Assembly (NCBI GenBank): GCA_018713055.1
Contig: DVFW01000009.1
Coordinates: 1 to 25,429, forward strand
From: Scatavimonas merdigallinarum
Lineage (GTDB): Bacteria > Bacillota > Clostridia > Oscillospirales > Acutalibacteraceae
Direction: 5' to 3'
DNA: 25,429 nt
Of the stretch, positions 1 to 7,344 are shown one piece after another; positions within the stretch are counted from its first letter, which is position 1; every line of letters starts with the position of its first letter. The notes under the pieces were generated by a model, which worked only from the letters and a program-made list of their open reading frames with translations, searched no databases and was not told where the DNA came from. A program made the position numbers and the translations under genes.

Positions 1-318
1 AGCGAGTACAGTAAATTTGATCCTTACTTATTCGACCCTGACAACTTTTATAAGCATGGAAAGAACAGAGCCTTTGAAAGCTGGGGCTATACAGTTAATG
101 ACGCACGGTGGCTGCAAGCCGAACTAGAAAAGCAGGCGCTTAAAAAGTATATTGCAGGAGATTACACGCTTGGAAAATTAAATAAAGATGGACAGCGAAT
201 CAACATCCGGATTGAAATACCCAGGAAAGACGGTGGTAGAATGGTTTCATTCTTATCTGGTTGGATGGTTTATCCAAATGGAAGCCTTAAACTTACGACA
301 CCTTATGGAGGTAAATGA
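1..318 (+). CDS. C-terminal end of a probable polymorphic toxin (DUF6883-like domain), 5' end outside window
   Basis: An open frame runs from the first base to a TGA at 316-318 and gives 105 residues with no start inside the window. The fragment has the pattern HGKNRAFESWGY, then a helix rich in Glu and Lys, then LGKLNKDGQRINIRIEI, SGWMVYPNG and a final LTTPYGGK. From memory this resembles the DUF6883-type domain found at the C-terminus of polymorphic toxins and some phage-associated proteins, where a small immunity gene usually follows. The next gene starts 2 bases after this stop, and its ribosome binding site lies inside this frame, which fits a toxin-immunity pair. The activity of the domain is not known to me. 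The N-terminal trafficking or repeat region cannot be judged because it lies outside. An alternative is a phage minor structural protein with the same tail domain. Confidence 0.6.
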   Translation, partial: SEYSKFDPYLFDPDNFYKHGKNRAFESWGYTVNDARWLQAELEKQALKKYIAGDYTLGKLNKDGQRINIRIEIPRKDGGRMVSFLSGWMVYPNGSLKLTTPYGGK

Positions 319-319
319 A

Positions 320-571
320 ATGAAAATGATGGATTGTGTAGAGGTTGCGATTGAAAAGGAGACCTACGCGCGAGATGGTGTGCACAAAGGTATGCAGGGC
401 TGGATTTGTCTGGAACAACGTACAGAGGGATACTGGTTAGTTAACTTTCCGCAATACGGTGAAAAAGATGATATCGCAGAAATCCCCATTTTGGAAGAAG
501 ATTTAGTGCTGCTGCCCGATGGGATGGACGCCCGGGTAAATGAGCGGATCAAGGCACAATTTGAGGATTGA
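320..571 (+). CDS. Small probable immunity protein, SH3-like (DUF4926-like)
   Basis: An 83-residue acidic protein, MKMMDCVEVAIEKE at its start. I place the start at ATG 320 because GGAGGT at 307-312 sits 7 bases upstream; the frame is open further 5' to 188, but that part only overlaps the toxin gene. The sequence has alternating short strands (DCVEVAIEKE, GMQGWICLEQ, GYWLVNFPQYG, IPILEEDLVLL) and a conserved-looking Gly-Trp, which suggests a small SH3-like barrel of the kind seen in DUF4926 proteins. Its position directly behind a toxin C-terminus suggests that it neutralises that toxin. This is inference from context; the protein has no catalytic motif. A strong terminator follows at 617-669. 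Confidence 0.6.
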   Translation: MKMMDCVEVAIEKETYARDGVHKGMQGWICLEQRTEGYWLVNFPQYGEKDDIAEIPILEEDLVLLPDGMDARVNERIKAQFED

Positions 572-616
572 TCCTCCTATCTGATTCAAGCGCAGATATG
601 CCGCAACAGTTGAACA

Positions 617-669
617 GAGGTCGAAATTTGGAACTCAAAAATGAGACAACCCAAATTGGACCTCTTTTT
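617..669 (+). terminator. Intrinsic terminator of the toxin-immunity unit
   Basis: A long imperfect inverted repeat pairs 617-631 (GAGGTCGAAATTTGG) with 651-664 (CCAAATTGGACCTC), with an inner CTCA/TGAG stem, and is followed directly by TTTTT. It lies 46 bases after the immunity gene stop. The group II intron relic begins just behind it. Confidence 0.75.
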
Positions 670-671
670 CT

Positions 672-839
672 ATGCTGAAAACCGAGGATTCAAGCCACCT
701 TTTCTGGAGTGTCTTCTCTTGTCGAAATGGGACATCCAACACAACTACGATCAAAAGAGCACGAACAAAAGAAAGACTGATAAACAATGGCTTTTACGAT
801 TTGGCCATGGTCTATCAGTCTTTGCACGTCAACTATTGA
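672..839 (+). pseudogene. Remnant C-terminus of a group II intron reverse transcriptase/maturase
   Basis: A 55-codon open stretch ends with TGA at 837-839, one base before intron domain V. The tail reads TKERLINNGFYDLAMVYQSL followed by HVNY, the spacing expected of the last helices of group II RT/maturase thumb-X regions (a Leu-Thr-Lys-x-x-Leu type helix, then Gly-x-x-x-Leu, then Tyr-x-x-x-His). The 20 codons upstream are poorly matched and may contain a frameshift, since the next frame also gives RT-like residues. Nothing of the polymerase domain (for example a YADD box) is present, so the gene is a dead 3' fragment. Recognition rests on pattern memory and on the adjacent domain V, not on an alignment. 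Confidence 0.5.
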
Positions 840-910
840 AACCGCCGTGTACCGGACGGTACGCACGGTAGTGTGAGAGGACGGCGGCTAACCACCGCCT
901 CCTACTCTAT
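840..910 (+). mobile_element. 3' end of a group II intron (domains V and VI), probable class C relic
   Basis: Bases 840-873 form a 34-nt hairpin with the domain V layout. The lower stem is 841-849 with 864-872 and carries one C-A mismatch (843/870). A two-base bulge, C862 G863, lies on the 3' strand. The upper stem is 850-853 with 858-861, closed by a four-base loop. The CGC triad near the base (843-845) is the form known from class C introns. Domain VI follows: GGCGG 883-887 pairs with CCGCC 895-899, and AGG 878-880 with CCT 901-903. The intron would end near 910. Domains I-III and the 5' GTGYG are missing. Bases 772-823 hold a further stem (772-782 with 813-823) that may be domain IV. Confidence 0.7.
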
Positions 911-924
911 CGTTTTACGTTCTT

Positions 925-2085
925 TTATTTAATAACCCGTACACGCAGAACGCCGGCAATTTCCTGGATTTCTTCCCGGATTTCTTTTGAAACGTTTGTA
1001 GCGTCTACAATTGTATAGGCAAATTCTTTTCTGGACTTATTTTCCATATTTTCAACGTTTGCACCCTTTTGTCCAAGCATTGCAAGAATCTGTTGTAAGA
1101 TGTTTGGAGCATTTTTATGCAGAATGCAGTAGCGCACTTCTCCGGTCTTTGGCATACATACGTTGGGGAAATTTACAGAATTGGTTACGTTGCCATTTTC
1201 CAGATAATCCTTAATTTCATCCGCCGCCATGCATGCGCAGTTGTCTTCGCTTTCCGGCGTGGAAGCGCCCAGGTGCGGCATTGCGATCACACCGGGCTGG
1301 CCGAGTACGTCATCGGTTGCAAAATCGGTTACATAAGCCGAAAGCTTACCGCTGTTTAATGCAGCCACAACGTCTGCAGAACGGACAAGGTCTGCCCTGG
1401 AAAAGTTTAATATGCGCACGCCGTCTTTCATTTTTGAGATATTGTCTGCATTGATAATTTCTTTGGTGTCGGGCGTAAGCGGCACATGCACCGTAATATA
1501 ATCGCATTGTGCAAAAATGGGATCAAGCGACATGACGTGGGTTGTATGCCTGGAAAGCTGCCAGGCTGCATCTACAGACAGATAGGGGTCATAGCCAAGC
1601 ACGTCCATCCCAAGCGCGGTAGCGGCGTTTGCTACCAAAACGCCGATTGCTCCAAGCCCAATTACGCCAAGTTTTTTACCTTTGATTTCGGGTCCGACAA
1701 AAGCGCTTTTGCCTTTTTCGACCATCTTGCCTACCTGATCTCCGTTGCCTTTAAGGGTGTTTGCCCAGGCAATCCCGTCGACAATCTTTCTGGAACTGAG
1801 CAACAACCCTGCAATTACAAGTTCCTTAACGGCGTTTGCATTTGCGCCGGGTGTATTGAACACGACAATCCCCTGCTCGCTGCATTGATCGACAGGAATA
1901 TTGTTTACGCCGGCGCCTGCTCTGGCGATAGCAATTGTATTTTTGGAAAATTCCATGTCGTGCATGGAAGCGCTTCTTACCATAATTGCGTCAGGGTTTT
2001 CCACAGCGTCGCTGCAAACATAATTTTCCCCAAGGCGTGCAAGCCCGGTTTTTGCAATTTTGTTAAGCGTAAGAATATTGTACAT
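925..2085 (-). CDS. serA: D-3-phosphoglycerate dehydrogenase
   Basis: Oxidises 3-phosphoglycerate to 3-phosphohydroxypyruvate with NAD, the first step of serine synthesis, in the cytosol. The 386-residue protein has the D-2-hydroxyacid dehydrogenase fold: nucleotide motif GLGAIG (residues 143-148), Arg at about 230 in LNFSRADLV, and catalytic His 271 in MPHLGAST. A C-terminal ACT domain (about 315-386) is the usual site of serine feedback. It is the short form without the long intervening domain. I prefer ATG 2085 (MYNILTLNKIA), because AAAGGA lies 11 bases upstream and the ATGs at 2097 and 2094 overlap that binding site. Starting at 2097 would add four residues. It lies 50 bases behind serC and is probably cotranscribed with it. 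No T-rich terminator follows; the gene runs into the intron relic. Confidence 0.93.
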   Translation of the reverse strand: MYNILTLNKIAKTGLARLGENYVCSDAVENPDAIMVRSASMHDMEFSKNTIAIARAGAGVNNIPVDQCSEQGIVVFNTPGANANAVKELVIAGLLLSSRKIVDGIAWANTLKGNGDQVGKMVEKGKSAFVGPEIKGKKLGVIGLGAIGVLVANAATALGMDVLGYDPYLSVDAAWQLSRHTTHVMSLDPIFAQCDYITVHVPLTPDTKEIINADNISKMKDGVRILNFSRADLVRSADVVAALNSGKLSAYVTDFATDDVLGQPGVIAMPHLGASTPESEDNCACMAADEIKDYLENGNVTNSVNFPNVCMPKTGEVRYCILHKNAPNILQQILAMLGQKGANVENMENKSRKEFAYTIVDATNVSKEIREEIQEIAGVLRVRVIK

Positions 2086-2135
2086 GGATACCATCATCCT
2101 TTTTATATTTTTTCAAATCGTTTTGTAAAAACGGG

Positions 2136-3221
2136 TCAAATATTTTCTTTCTCAAATTTTTCCATAAACGCGACCAGCGCGGCTACGCCTTCATATGGCA
2201 TGGCATTGTAAATAGAAGCGCGCATACCGCCTACAGTACGGTGCCCTTTAATATTGACAAATCCGTTTGCCGTGGCTTCCTGAACAAATTTTGCATCCAT
2301 TTCGGCGTTGCCCGTTACAAACGGTACGTTCATTAGAGAACGGTCCTCTTTGACAACCGTGCCCTTAAAGAGCTTGGAATGATCCAGAAAATCATAAAGC
2401 AGCGCTGCCTTTTTTTCGTTGCGCGCTTGCATATTTGCAAGGCCGCCGACTTCATTTTTAATCCATTCAAGGACAAGCTTCGCCATATAAATAGTATAGC
2501 ATGGCGGTGTATTAAACATAGAGTCGTTATCTGCGTGAATCTGGTAATTAAACATGGTGGGTGTAATGTCTTGTGCATGGCCGATCAGGTCTTCCCGCAC
2601 GATCACAACCGTAAGGCCTGCCGGCGCCATGTTTTTCTGCGCACCGGCGTATACAAGGCCAAATTTGGATACGTCGATCGGGCCTGAAAGAATACACGAG
2701 GAAATATCTGCAACCAGCGGCACATCGCCCGTTTCGGGGAGCGTATGGTACACAGTTCCGTAAATAGTATTGTTCAGGCAAATATGGAAGTAATCTGCGT
2801 CTTTGGTAAAGGTTGCGGGGTCCAGCTTTGGAATATAGGAAAACGTCTGGTCCTCCGAGGAAGCGACGACATTGGCCTGTGCATAACGCGCGCCTTCCTT
2901 GTAAGCTTTTTTGGCCCATTGCCCTGTGATGACATAATCTGCCTTTCCACTTTTTACGGCCAGGTTCAGGGGAACCATTGCAAATTGTGAAGAAGCGCCG
3001 CCCTGCAAAAACAGAACCTTATAATTGTCCGGAATGTTCATGACCTCCCGCAAAAGGGATTGCGCGCCTTGAATGATAGAGCCATATACCTTGGAGCGAT
3101 GGGACATTTCCATAACAGACTGACCGCTGCCTTCGTAATCGAGCATTTCCGCTGCCGCCCTTTTTAATACCGATTCGGGCAACATGGAAGGCCCTGCTGA
3201 AAAATTGTAAACTCTGCTCAT
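2136..3221 (-). CDS. serC: Phosphoserine aminotransferase
   Basis: Transfers the amino group of glutamate to 3-phosphohydroxypyruvate to make phosphoserine, using PLP. The 361-residue protein starts MSRVYNFSAGPSMLP, the typical SerC beginning, and has the PLP lysine K196 in YAGAQKNMAPAG and the substrate-binding HRS at 41-43. Its length matches the family. It is the first gene of a serC-serA operon: it supplies the second step of the pathway while serA supplies the first. No serB is visible here. A sigma-A promoter lies at 3347-3375, leaving a leader of about 120 bases that contains a small inverted repeat. The ribosome binding site is AAAGGAAA ahead of ATG 3221. Confidence 0.95.
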   Translation of the reverse strand: MSRVYNFSAGPSMLPESVLKRAAAEMLDYEGSGQSVMEMSHRSKVYGSIIQGAQSLLREVMNIPDNYKVLFLQGGASSQFAMVPLNLAVKSGKADYVITGQWAKKAYKEGARYAQANVVASSEDQTFSYIPKLDPATFTKDADYFHICLNNTIYGTVYHTLPETGDVPLVADISSCILSGPIDVSKFGLVYAGAQKNMAPAGLTVVIVREDLIGHAQDITPTMFNYQIHADNDSMFNTPPCYTIYMAKLVLEWIKNEVGGLANMQARNEKKAALLYDFLDHSKLFKGTVVKEDRSLMNVPFVTGNAEMDAKFVQEATANGFVNIKGHRTVGGMRASIYNAMPYEGVAALVAFMEKFEKENI

Positions 3222-3307
3222 GACCTAAACATTTCCTTTCTTTTGCGTTTATGTAACGCTTGTTTTTTAAAAATGCGGCAGGTAAGGGTGCTACACTGTC
3301 ACATATT

Positions 3308-3328
3308 ACAAACTATTCAAAAGTTTGT
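3308..3328. repeat. Inverted repeat in the serC leader
   Basis: ACAAACT (3308-3314) and AGTTTGT (3322-3328) form a 7-bp perfect inverted repeat with a 7-base spacer. It lies about 20 bases downstream of the -10 box of the serC promoter. It could be an operator or a weak leader hairpin; nothing more can be said. Confidence 0.35.
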
Positions 3329-3346
3329 TAAATTGCTAACGCTTCA

Positions 3347-3375
3347 ATTATAATATTTTATAATATGCAAGTCAA
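3347..3375 (-). promoter_or_regulatory. Sigma-A promoter of serC-serA
   Basis: On the minus strand TTGACT (3370-3375) and TATAAT (3347-3352) are separated by 17 bases. Transcription would start near 3340, leaving a leader of about 120 bases before serC. Confidence 0.75.
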
Positions 3376-3377
3376 CA

Positions 3378-3402
3378 TAAAAAGCGATTTCCCGCCGCTT
3401 TT
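3378..3402 (-). terminator. Weak possible terminator behind the ABC permease gene
   Basis: AAAAGCG (3380-3386) pairs with CGCTTTT (3396-3402). Read on the minus strand the hairpin runs into a T stretch. The stem has only three G-C pairs, so this is a weak call. It lies directly upstream of the serC -35 box. Confidence 0.35.
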
Positions 3403-3469
3403 CTGCAACAAACAAGCAGATACGCTTTGTGCAGGCGTGAAAAAATATACGTTTTTACAGAACAGATGT

Positions 3470-4777
3470 TTAAGCGTCTGCGTTGGCGGCCGATTTGCTT
3501 TTTTTGCGTTTTGAAAAGTCCAGCGTCATGGTGAAAATGCGGTCTGTAGAGAAAATACGGACTGCAACCAGCATAACAACAGCTAATATAACCACCTGGT
3601 ACAGCATACCGCCGTAAAACAAAAATGTATTGCCGAACATCAAATTGGACGAAGCGATAAACGTGTGTGTAAATGGGATCAGATACAGAATAATCTGCAC
3701 AACGGTGGGCAGGGAGGATATATCGACCATCATGGTAACGAGATAGGGAATGATCGTCAAAAAAATAAGCGGCGCAATCATGCTGCTTGCCGATTTCAGG
3801 TCTTTGGCCAAGGCGCCAAGCACCATACTGATTGCAAGTGCGATCAGGACCGTCAAAAACAGCTGTATACCAATGAGCAGATACTGGATGGGAGAAAGCG
3901 TAAGGCCGAGCGATTGCATAGCGGCGCTGAAGGCGCTTTCGGCCGTGTGTCCCATACTGCCTGTGATACCACCCATAAATGTGGAAAAGCCGATCATATA
4001 CACACCGGCCATCAAAATGGACAGCACGCCAGAGGCGCACATTTTTGAAGCGAGCACCGAAAGACGTGATACAGGGCAGGAAAGAAGCGTCTCCAGCGTT
4101 TTATCGCTTTTTTCGTTGGCAATGGCCGCTACGTTAAGCTGGGAAGCGTAGATGATCAGTAAAAACACGATAATAGGAATGAAAATGGATTGCTGCATGG
4201 AAAGGCCGCGCAGAGCGTCTGCCCCGATCTGTGCGCTTGCCCCGTTTGCAACGCTTGTTTCAGAAGTAGAAATGGGGTTTTGCAGAAACGCAGCGTCTGC
4301 TGTTTTGCTATGTTCGGCGATCAGCAAAGCGGAAAGGCTTTGCGTAAGCGTCTGTGCAGCGGCGGATGCGGAGTAATTGTTACCAGAGAGCATGGAAAAA
4401 CTGTTTAGAGCCGACAAAATGCGTAGCGTTTGCGTTTTCCCCTGCGCGATCCCCGCAGAGAAGCCTTCCGGGATAATCAGCACGCTGTTATGGCCTTCTT
4501 CCGCTGCAGCGGCTAAAACGGCGTCATCGCTGCCGTAGGGAACGGTGGATACAGTAAAGCCCGACTGTTCCAACATGGAAAGTGACTGGCGGCTCAGCTC
4601 GGACTGATCTGCATCGGACACGACCACATCCTGGGATTTGGACGACATGTCCTGGGTGACGCCGCTCATCACCTGTCCCAGAAGCAGAAATATCAACATG
4701 CTGACCAGTACGCTAACAATGGTGGAAACGGTCAAAATTTCCCGCAGCTCTTTTTTAAACAATATGAGAAACTTCAT
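3470..4777 (-). CDS. ABC-2 family transporter permease (NatB-like)
   Basis: Membrane subunit of an ABC exporter, 435 residues. It has the ABC-2 architecture: one N-terminal membrane segment (about 18-38), a large extracytoplasmic domain of about 150 residues rich in Ser, Ala and Gln, then five or six closely spaced hydrophobic segments in the C-terminal half (for example FIPIIVFLLIIYASQL, YLLIGIQLFLTVLIALAISM, VVILAVVMLVAVRIF). The sequence AIANEKSDKTLETLLSCPVS is the usual cytoplasmic loop of NatB/YhaP-type permeases. Its start overlaps the end of the ATPase gene by 23 bases, so the two are translated together. NatAB of Bacillus exports sodium, but related pairs handle lipids, drugs or peptides, and the substrate here cannot be read from the sequence. 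Confidence 0.85.
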   Translation of the reverse strand: MKFLILFKKELREILTVSTIVSVLVSMLIFLLLGQVMSGVTQDMSSKSQDVVVSDADQSELSRQSLSMLEQSGFTVSTVPYGSDDAVLAAAAEEGHNSVLIIPEGFSAGIAQGKTQTLRILSALNSFSMLSGNNYSASAAAQTLTQSLSALLIAEHSKTADAAFLQNPISTSETSVANGASAQIGADALRGLSMQQSIFIPIIVFLLIIYASQLNVAAIANEKSDKTLETLLSCPVSRLSVLASKMCASGVLSILMAGVYMIGFSTFMGGITGSMGHTAESAFSAAMQSLGLTLSPIQYLLIGIQLFLTVLIALAISMVLGALAKDLKSASSMIAPLIFLTIIPYLVTMMVDISSLPTVVQIILYLIPFTHTFIASSNLMFGNTFLFYGGMLYQVVILAVVMLVAVRIFSTDRIFTMTLDFSKRKKSKSAANADA

Positions 4778-5501
4778 TTGTCTTCACCGTCCTTTCAAAT
4801 ACCTCTTCCAGGTTTTGGGATCCGGTCTGCTTTTTCAGCTGTGCCGGCGTTCCGGTCAGGTGCATAACGCCATTTGCAATAATCCCCACCCGGTCAGAGA
4901 CAAATTCAATTTCCAGCATATTGTGGGAAGAAAGTAAAAAAGACATTCCATCGTTTGCCAGGGAGCGTATCATACGGCGGATTTCCAACGCGTTAAGAAT
5001 ATCCAGACCGCTGGTAGGTTCATCAAGTATGGCAAGTGCCGGGCGGGTCATCACCGCGCGCGAAAGCAGAAGCTTTCGGATCATACCGCGGCTGTAAGTG
5101 CCAATTTTGTCCTGTAGCCTGTCGCCCAGGCCACAAATTTCAACGGCACGCGCCACATATTGTGCACACTGGTTTTTATCAGAAGAAAATAAAGACGCCA
5201 TAAAATCAAGATAGCGTTTTCCTGTCATACTTTTATAGGCGCCCGCCTCATCGGGAAGATAAGTGATGCTTTGCCGGACTTTATCCGGGTGGCGAATAAT
5301 ACTGTGGCCGCTTACAAAAGCGTCGCCTGCTGTAGGCTGAATCAACGTGGCGATCATACGCAGCGTGGTGGTTTTCCCGGCGCCGTTGGGGCCGATCAGT
5401 GCAAAAACTTCGCCGGGTTCCACAGTAAAGCTGATCTGGTTGGCCGCCAGTTTGTCTGTGTATTTTTTTGAGAGCTTATCAACATGTAAAACAGCTTCCA
5501 T
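4755..5501 (-). CDS. ABC transporter ATP-binding protein (NatA-like)
   Basis: Cytoplasmic ATPase partner of the permease that overlaps its 3' end, 248 residues. Walker A is GPNGAGKT (37-44), Walker B is LAILDEPTSGLD, and the switch His is in LLSSHNM. The signature is YSRGM instead of LSGGQ, as in the NatA/CcmA type of exporter ATPases. The ribosome binding site AAAGGAAG precedes ATG 5501. A sigma-A-like promoter with a palindrome over its -35 box lies at 5597-5637, so the pair forms its own transcription unit. A two-gene unit of this type is often induced by a drug or ionic stress. No regulator gene is adjacent, so that is only a possibility. Confidence 0.9.
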   Translation of the reverse strand: MEAVLHVDKLSKKYTDKLAANQISFTVEPGEVFALIGPNGAGKTTTLRMIATLIQPTAGDAFVSGHSIIRHPDKVRQSITYLPDEAGAYKSMTGKRYLDFMASLFSSDKNQCAQYVARAVEICGLGDRLQDKIGTYSRGMIRKLLLSRAVMTRPALAILDEPTSGLDILNALEIRRMIRSLANDGMSFLLSSHNMLEIEFVSDRVGIIANGVMHLTGTPAQLKKQTGSQNLEEVFERTVKTNEVSHIV

Positions 5502-5596
5502 TATATCACTTCCTTTTGTTGTATGACCGGCATATTTGTAAAAGAACGCAGTAGCCTGTGCCTTGTAAAATTACCGGACATTTTTCTGACGAAGCT

Positions 5597-5637
5597 ATTG
5601 TAGCATAAGCAAAAAAAATGGGCAATAACAAATTGCC
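5597..5637 (-). promoter_or_regulatory. Promoter of the ABC exporter with an overlapping palindrome
   Basis: On the minus strand TTGCCC (5620-5625) and TACAAT (5597-5602) are 17 bases apart. GGCAAT (5621-5626) and ATTGCC (5632-5637) form a 6-bp inverted repeat with a 5-base spacer that covers the -35 box. This is a plausible place for a repressor or activator to bind. Nothing else is recognised between 5502 and 5690. Confidence 0.55.
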
Positions 5638-5689
5638 TTGCGTTTTGCGTTTCGGCTCTTTTACTGTAAAAACAATATAATTTGTCTGT

Positions 5690-5741
5690 AAAAATTGTGG
5701 CGCCCGTTTGACAGGAGGGTTGTATGGGCAGGCGGGACGCC
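5690..5741 (-). terminator. Probable terminator of trmK-nif3
   Basis: Minus-strand hairpin: 5733-5741 (CGGG, one bulged base, CGCC on the plus strand) pairs with 5699-5706 (GGCGCCCG). It is followed on the minus strand by an A/T-rich stretch ending in TTTT at 5691-5694. The loop is long (26 bases), so the call is moderate. Confidence 0.45.
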
Positions 5742-5774
5742 GGTATTGATAAAATAAATTTGCAGGTCGGCCGT

Positions 5775-6530
5775 TTATAGATAGGCTATATGGTCTGTGC
5801 AGCGTTCAGAAATAAAAAATGTTGTGCCTGGGAATTGTTTTGCAAGAAAGTCTGTAAGCGGACGAATTACCACATTTTCCGTTTTAAAATGGCCGGCGTC
5901 AACAATACAAAGCCCGTGTGATGCGGCGTCCAAAAGCTGATGATGTTTGATTTCCCCGGTCACAAAGGCATCGGCACCAAGCTGTAATGCTTTATAAAGC
6001 CCATCGCCGCCAGCGCCGCCGCTTACAGCCACAGTTTTTACCTGTTTTTGTATGGCGGTGAAGCGTACCCCTGTGCAGGAGAGAGCGGTTTTTACGTGCA
6101 TGGCAAATGCGTAAGCTGTAAGCGGCGGCGAAAGTGTGCCTGTTACCATGCATTCTCCGTCTATCAGTTTTTGGTTTGCAAGGCCGAGCGCTTGTGCCAA
6201 ACAGACATTTACGCCGCGGGGGGAAAGGTCCAGGTTTGTGTGTGCGCAAATAGCGGCGATATGATTCTGCGCCAGCAGGCCTGCAGGGCTGTCAAATGCA
6301 AGCCAACGCAGGGGCTGGAAAATTACAGGATGATGGCTGATAATGAGCTGTGCTTTTTTCTGTACGGCTTCTTCAACCACATCTTTTGTAATGTCCAGAG
6401 CGACAAGCGCTGTTTTAACCTGTGTGTTTGCATCTCCGGCCAGAATGCCGCAATTGTCAAAATCCATTGCGCTTTGAAACGGTGCAACGGTATCTATGAA
6501 ATCATAAATTTTTTTTACGGTTGTCAGCAT
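5775..6530 (-). CDS. Nif3-like dinuclear metal centre hexameric protein (YqfO family)
   Basis: A 251-residue member of the Nif3/YqfO family, which forms toroidal hexamers with two metals per subunit; the biochemical role is not settled, despite the old annotation as GTP cyclohydrolase I type 2. The metal ligand motifs are visible: ISHHPVIF (about 64-71), HTNLD (about 97-101), and HFKTE near the C-terminus (DAGHFKTENV). The length is that of the short form, without the PII-like insertion of about 110 residues present in Bacillus YqfO. It starts inside the last codons of trmK (overlap 7 bases) behind GGAGG, so the two genes are translationally coupled. The same trmK-yqfO order is known in Bacillus. 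Confidence 0.9.
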   Translation of the reverse strand: MLTTVKKIYDFIDTVAPFQSAMDFDNCGILAGDANTQVKTALVALDITKDVVEEAVQKKAQLIISHHPVIFQPLRWLAFDSPAGLLAQNHIAAICAHTNLDLSPRGVNVCLAQALGLANQKLIDGECMVTGTLSPPLTAYAFAMHVKTALSCTGVRFTAIQKQVKTVAVSGGAGGDGLYKALQLGADAFVTGEIKHHQLLDAASHGLCIVDAGHFKTENVVIRPLTDFLAKQFPGTTFFISERCTDHIAYL

Positions 6531-7231
6531 TTTTTCTTTCCCTCCAATATATGCTGGATTGACTCTATGTATTGCATAACCTGTGCTGCCTGCATTTTTT
6601 GCCCTGCGTGCGATAATCCGGAGGCCTTTCGCTGCAGGCGCAGGATCACCTGCGCAATATAGCTTTTGTCAACCTCGTTTTGCAAAGGCTGCAGCCTGCC
6701 GCAGTATAAAAGCGCCGGGTCTGCGCGGCAGGAAATGCCGGTATATGTACAATACAGGACAGTATAGAGCTTGCCTTCTGAGAAAACTGCTTTTTCCTGC
6801 AGTATATTAAACCCGCATTGAAACAGATATTCACGCAGCGCCTCTGCCTTAGACATGGGCTGCAGGATCAGGCGTTTTTGGGGGTTTTGGATCCATACGG
6901 TGTTGGAGAGGATCTTTACAATCTGTTCACCACCCATGCCGGCAATGACAATGTCGTCGCATTCTTCCGGCGCAATTTGCAAAAGGCCGTCTGTAAGACG
7001 TATGGATACCTGTTGCTGCACATGGTATGTTTCAATTGTTCTGCGCCCATTTTCCAAAGGGCCGGGGCGTATATCCGCCGCAACAGCGCTTTTTATATAA
7101 CCCGATTTTGCAAGCCATACGGGAAGATAAGCATGGTCAGTGCCAATGTCTGCCATACGGCAGCCATACCGGACAAAAGAAGCGCACAGAGCAAGGCGGG
7201 GTGATAATGAAAACAGTGTTTTTGTGCTCAT
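6524..7231 (-). CDS. trmK: tRNA (adenine(22)-N1)-methyltransferase
   Basis: Methylates N1 of A22 in the D-loop of tRNAs using S-adenosylmethionine. The 235-residue protein has the TrmK pattern: SPRLALCASFV near the start, SAM motif I MADIGTDHAYLP (about 26-37), VAADIRPGPLENG, CDDIVIAGMGGEQI and LILQPMSKAEALREYL. I start it at ATG 7231 (MSTKTLFSLSPRL), because AGAAAGGA lies at a normal distance upstream and the frame further 5' (to 7459) has no family similarity and crosses a terminator. It overlaps the Nif3-like gene by 7 bases. No clear promoter is seen directly upstream; transcription may be read-through past the hairpins at 7271-7334. Confidence 0.92.
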   Translation of the reverse strand: MSTKTLFSLSPRLALCASFVRYGCRMADIGTDHAYLPVWLAKSGYIKSAVAADIRPGPLENGRRTIETYHVQQQVSIRLTDGLLQIAPEECDDIVIAGMGGEQIVKILSNTVWIQNPQKRLILQPMSKAEALREYLFQCGFNILQEKAVFSEGKLYTVLYCTYTGISCRADPALLYCGRLQPLQNEVDKSYIAQVILRLQRKASGLSHAGQKMQAAQVMQYIESIQHILEGKKKC

Positions 7232-7270
7232 GGGACAGTCCTTTCTGTGACAATCAGATTGGTTGAAAGT

Positions 7271-7291
7271 CCGGCAGTCAGCCGGTTTTTT
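7271..7291 (+). terminator. Small hairpin with T run, plus orientation
   Basis: CCGGC (7271-7275) and GCCGG (7281-7285) with a 5-base loop, followed on the plus strand by TTTTTT. No plus-strand gene ends here, so it may block antisense transcription, or simply form a hairpin in the trmK leader. Confidence 0.3.
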
Positions 7292-7294
7292 GTC

Positions 7295-7334
7295 TAAAAA
7301 ATAAAAAGGCAGGATCGTATTGTGCGACCCCGCC
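7295..7334 (-). terminator. Intrinsic terminator of the DUF1858 gene
   Basis: On the minus strand the 10-base arms 7325-7334 and 7308-7317 pair fully if two or three G-U pairs are allowed, with a 7-base loop. They are followed by TTTTTATTTTTT. It lies 10 bases behind the DUF1858 stop. Confidence 0.8.
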
Positions 7335-7344
7335 CGCTGCGTGT

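Noticed and set aside
641..871. A 76-codon frame across the intron relic.
   Set aside because: It starts inside the terminator hairpin and ends inside intron domain V. The RT-like residues are mainly in another frame, so it is not a gene.
1486..2211. A 241-codon open frame on the plus strand opposite serA.
   Set aside because: It is the antisense shadow of a well-supported gene; it has no ribosome binding site and a composition typical of reversed coding sequence.
3222..3346. Possible serine T-box ahead of serC.
   Set aside because: The leader is about 120 bases, and I see neither the T-box core sequence nor a terminator before serC.
3372..4040. A 222-codon minus-strand frame overlapping the permease gene.
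   Set aside because: Out-of-frame shadow of the permease; its composition (rich in Tyr, His, Arg and Cys) is unlike a real protein of this genome.
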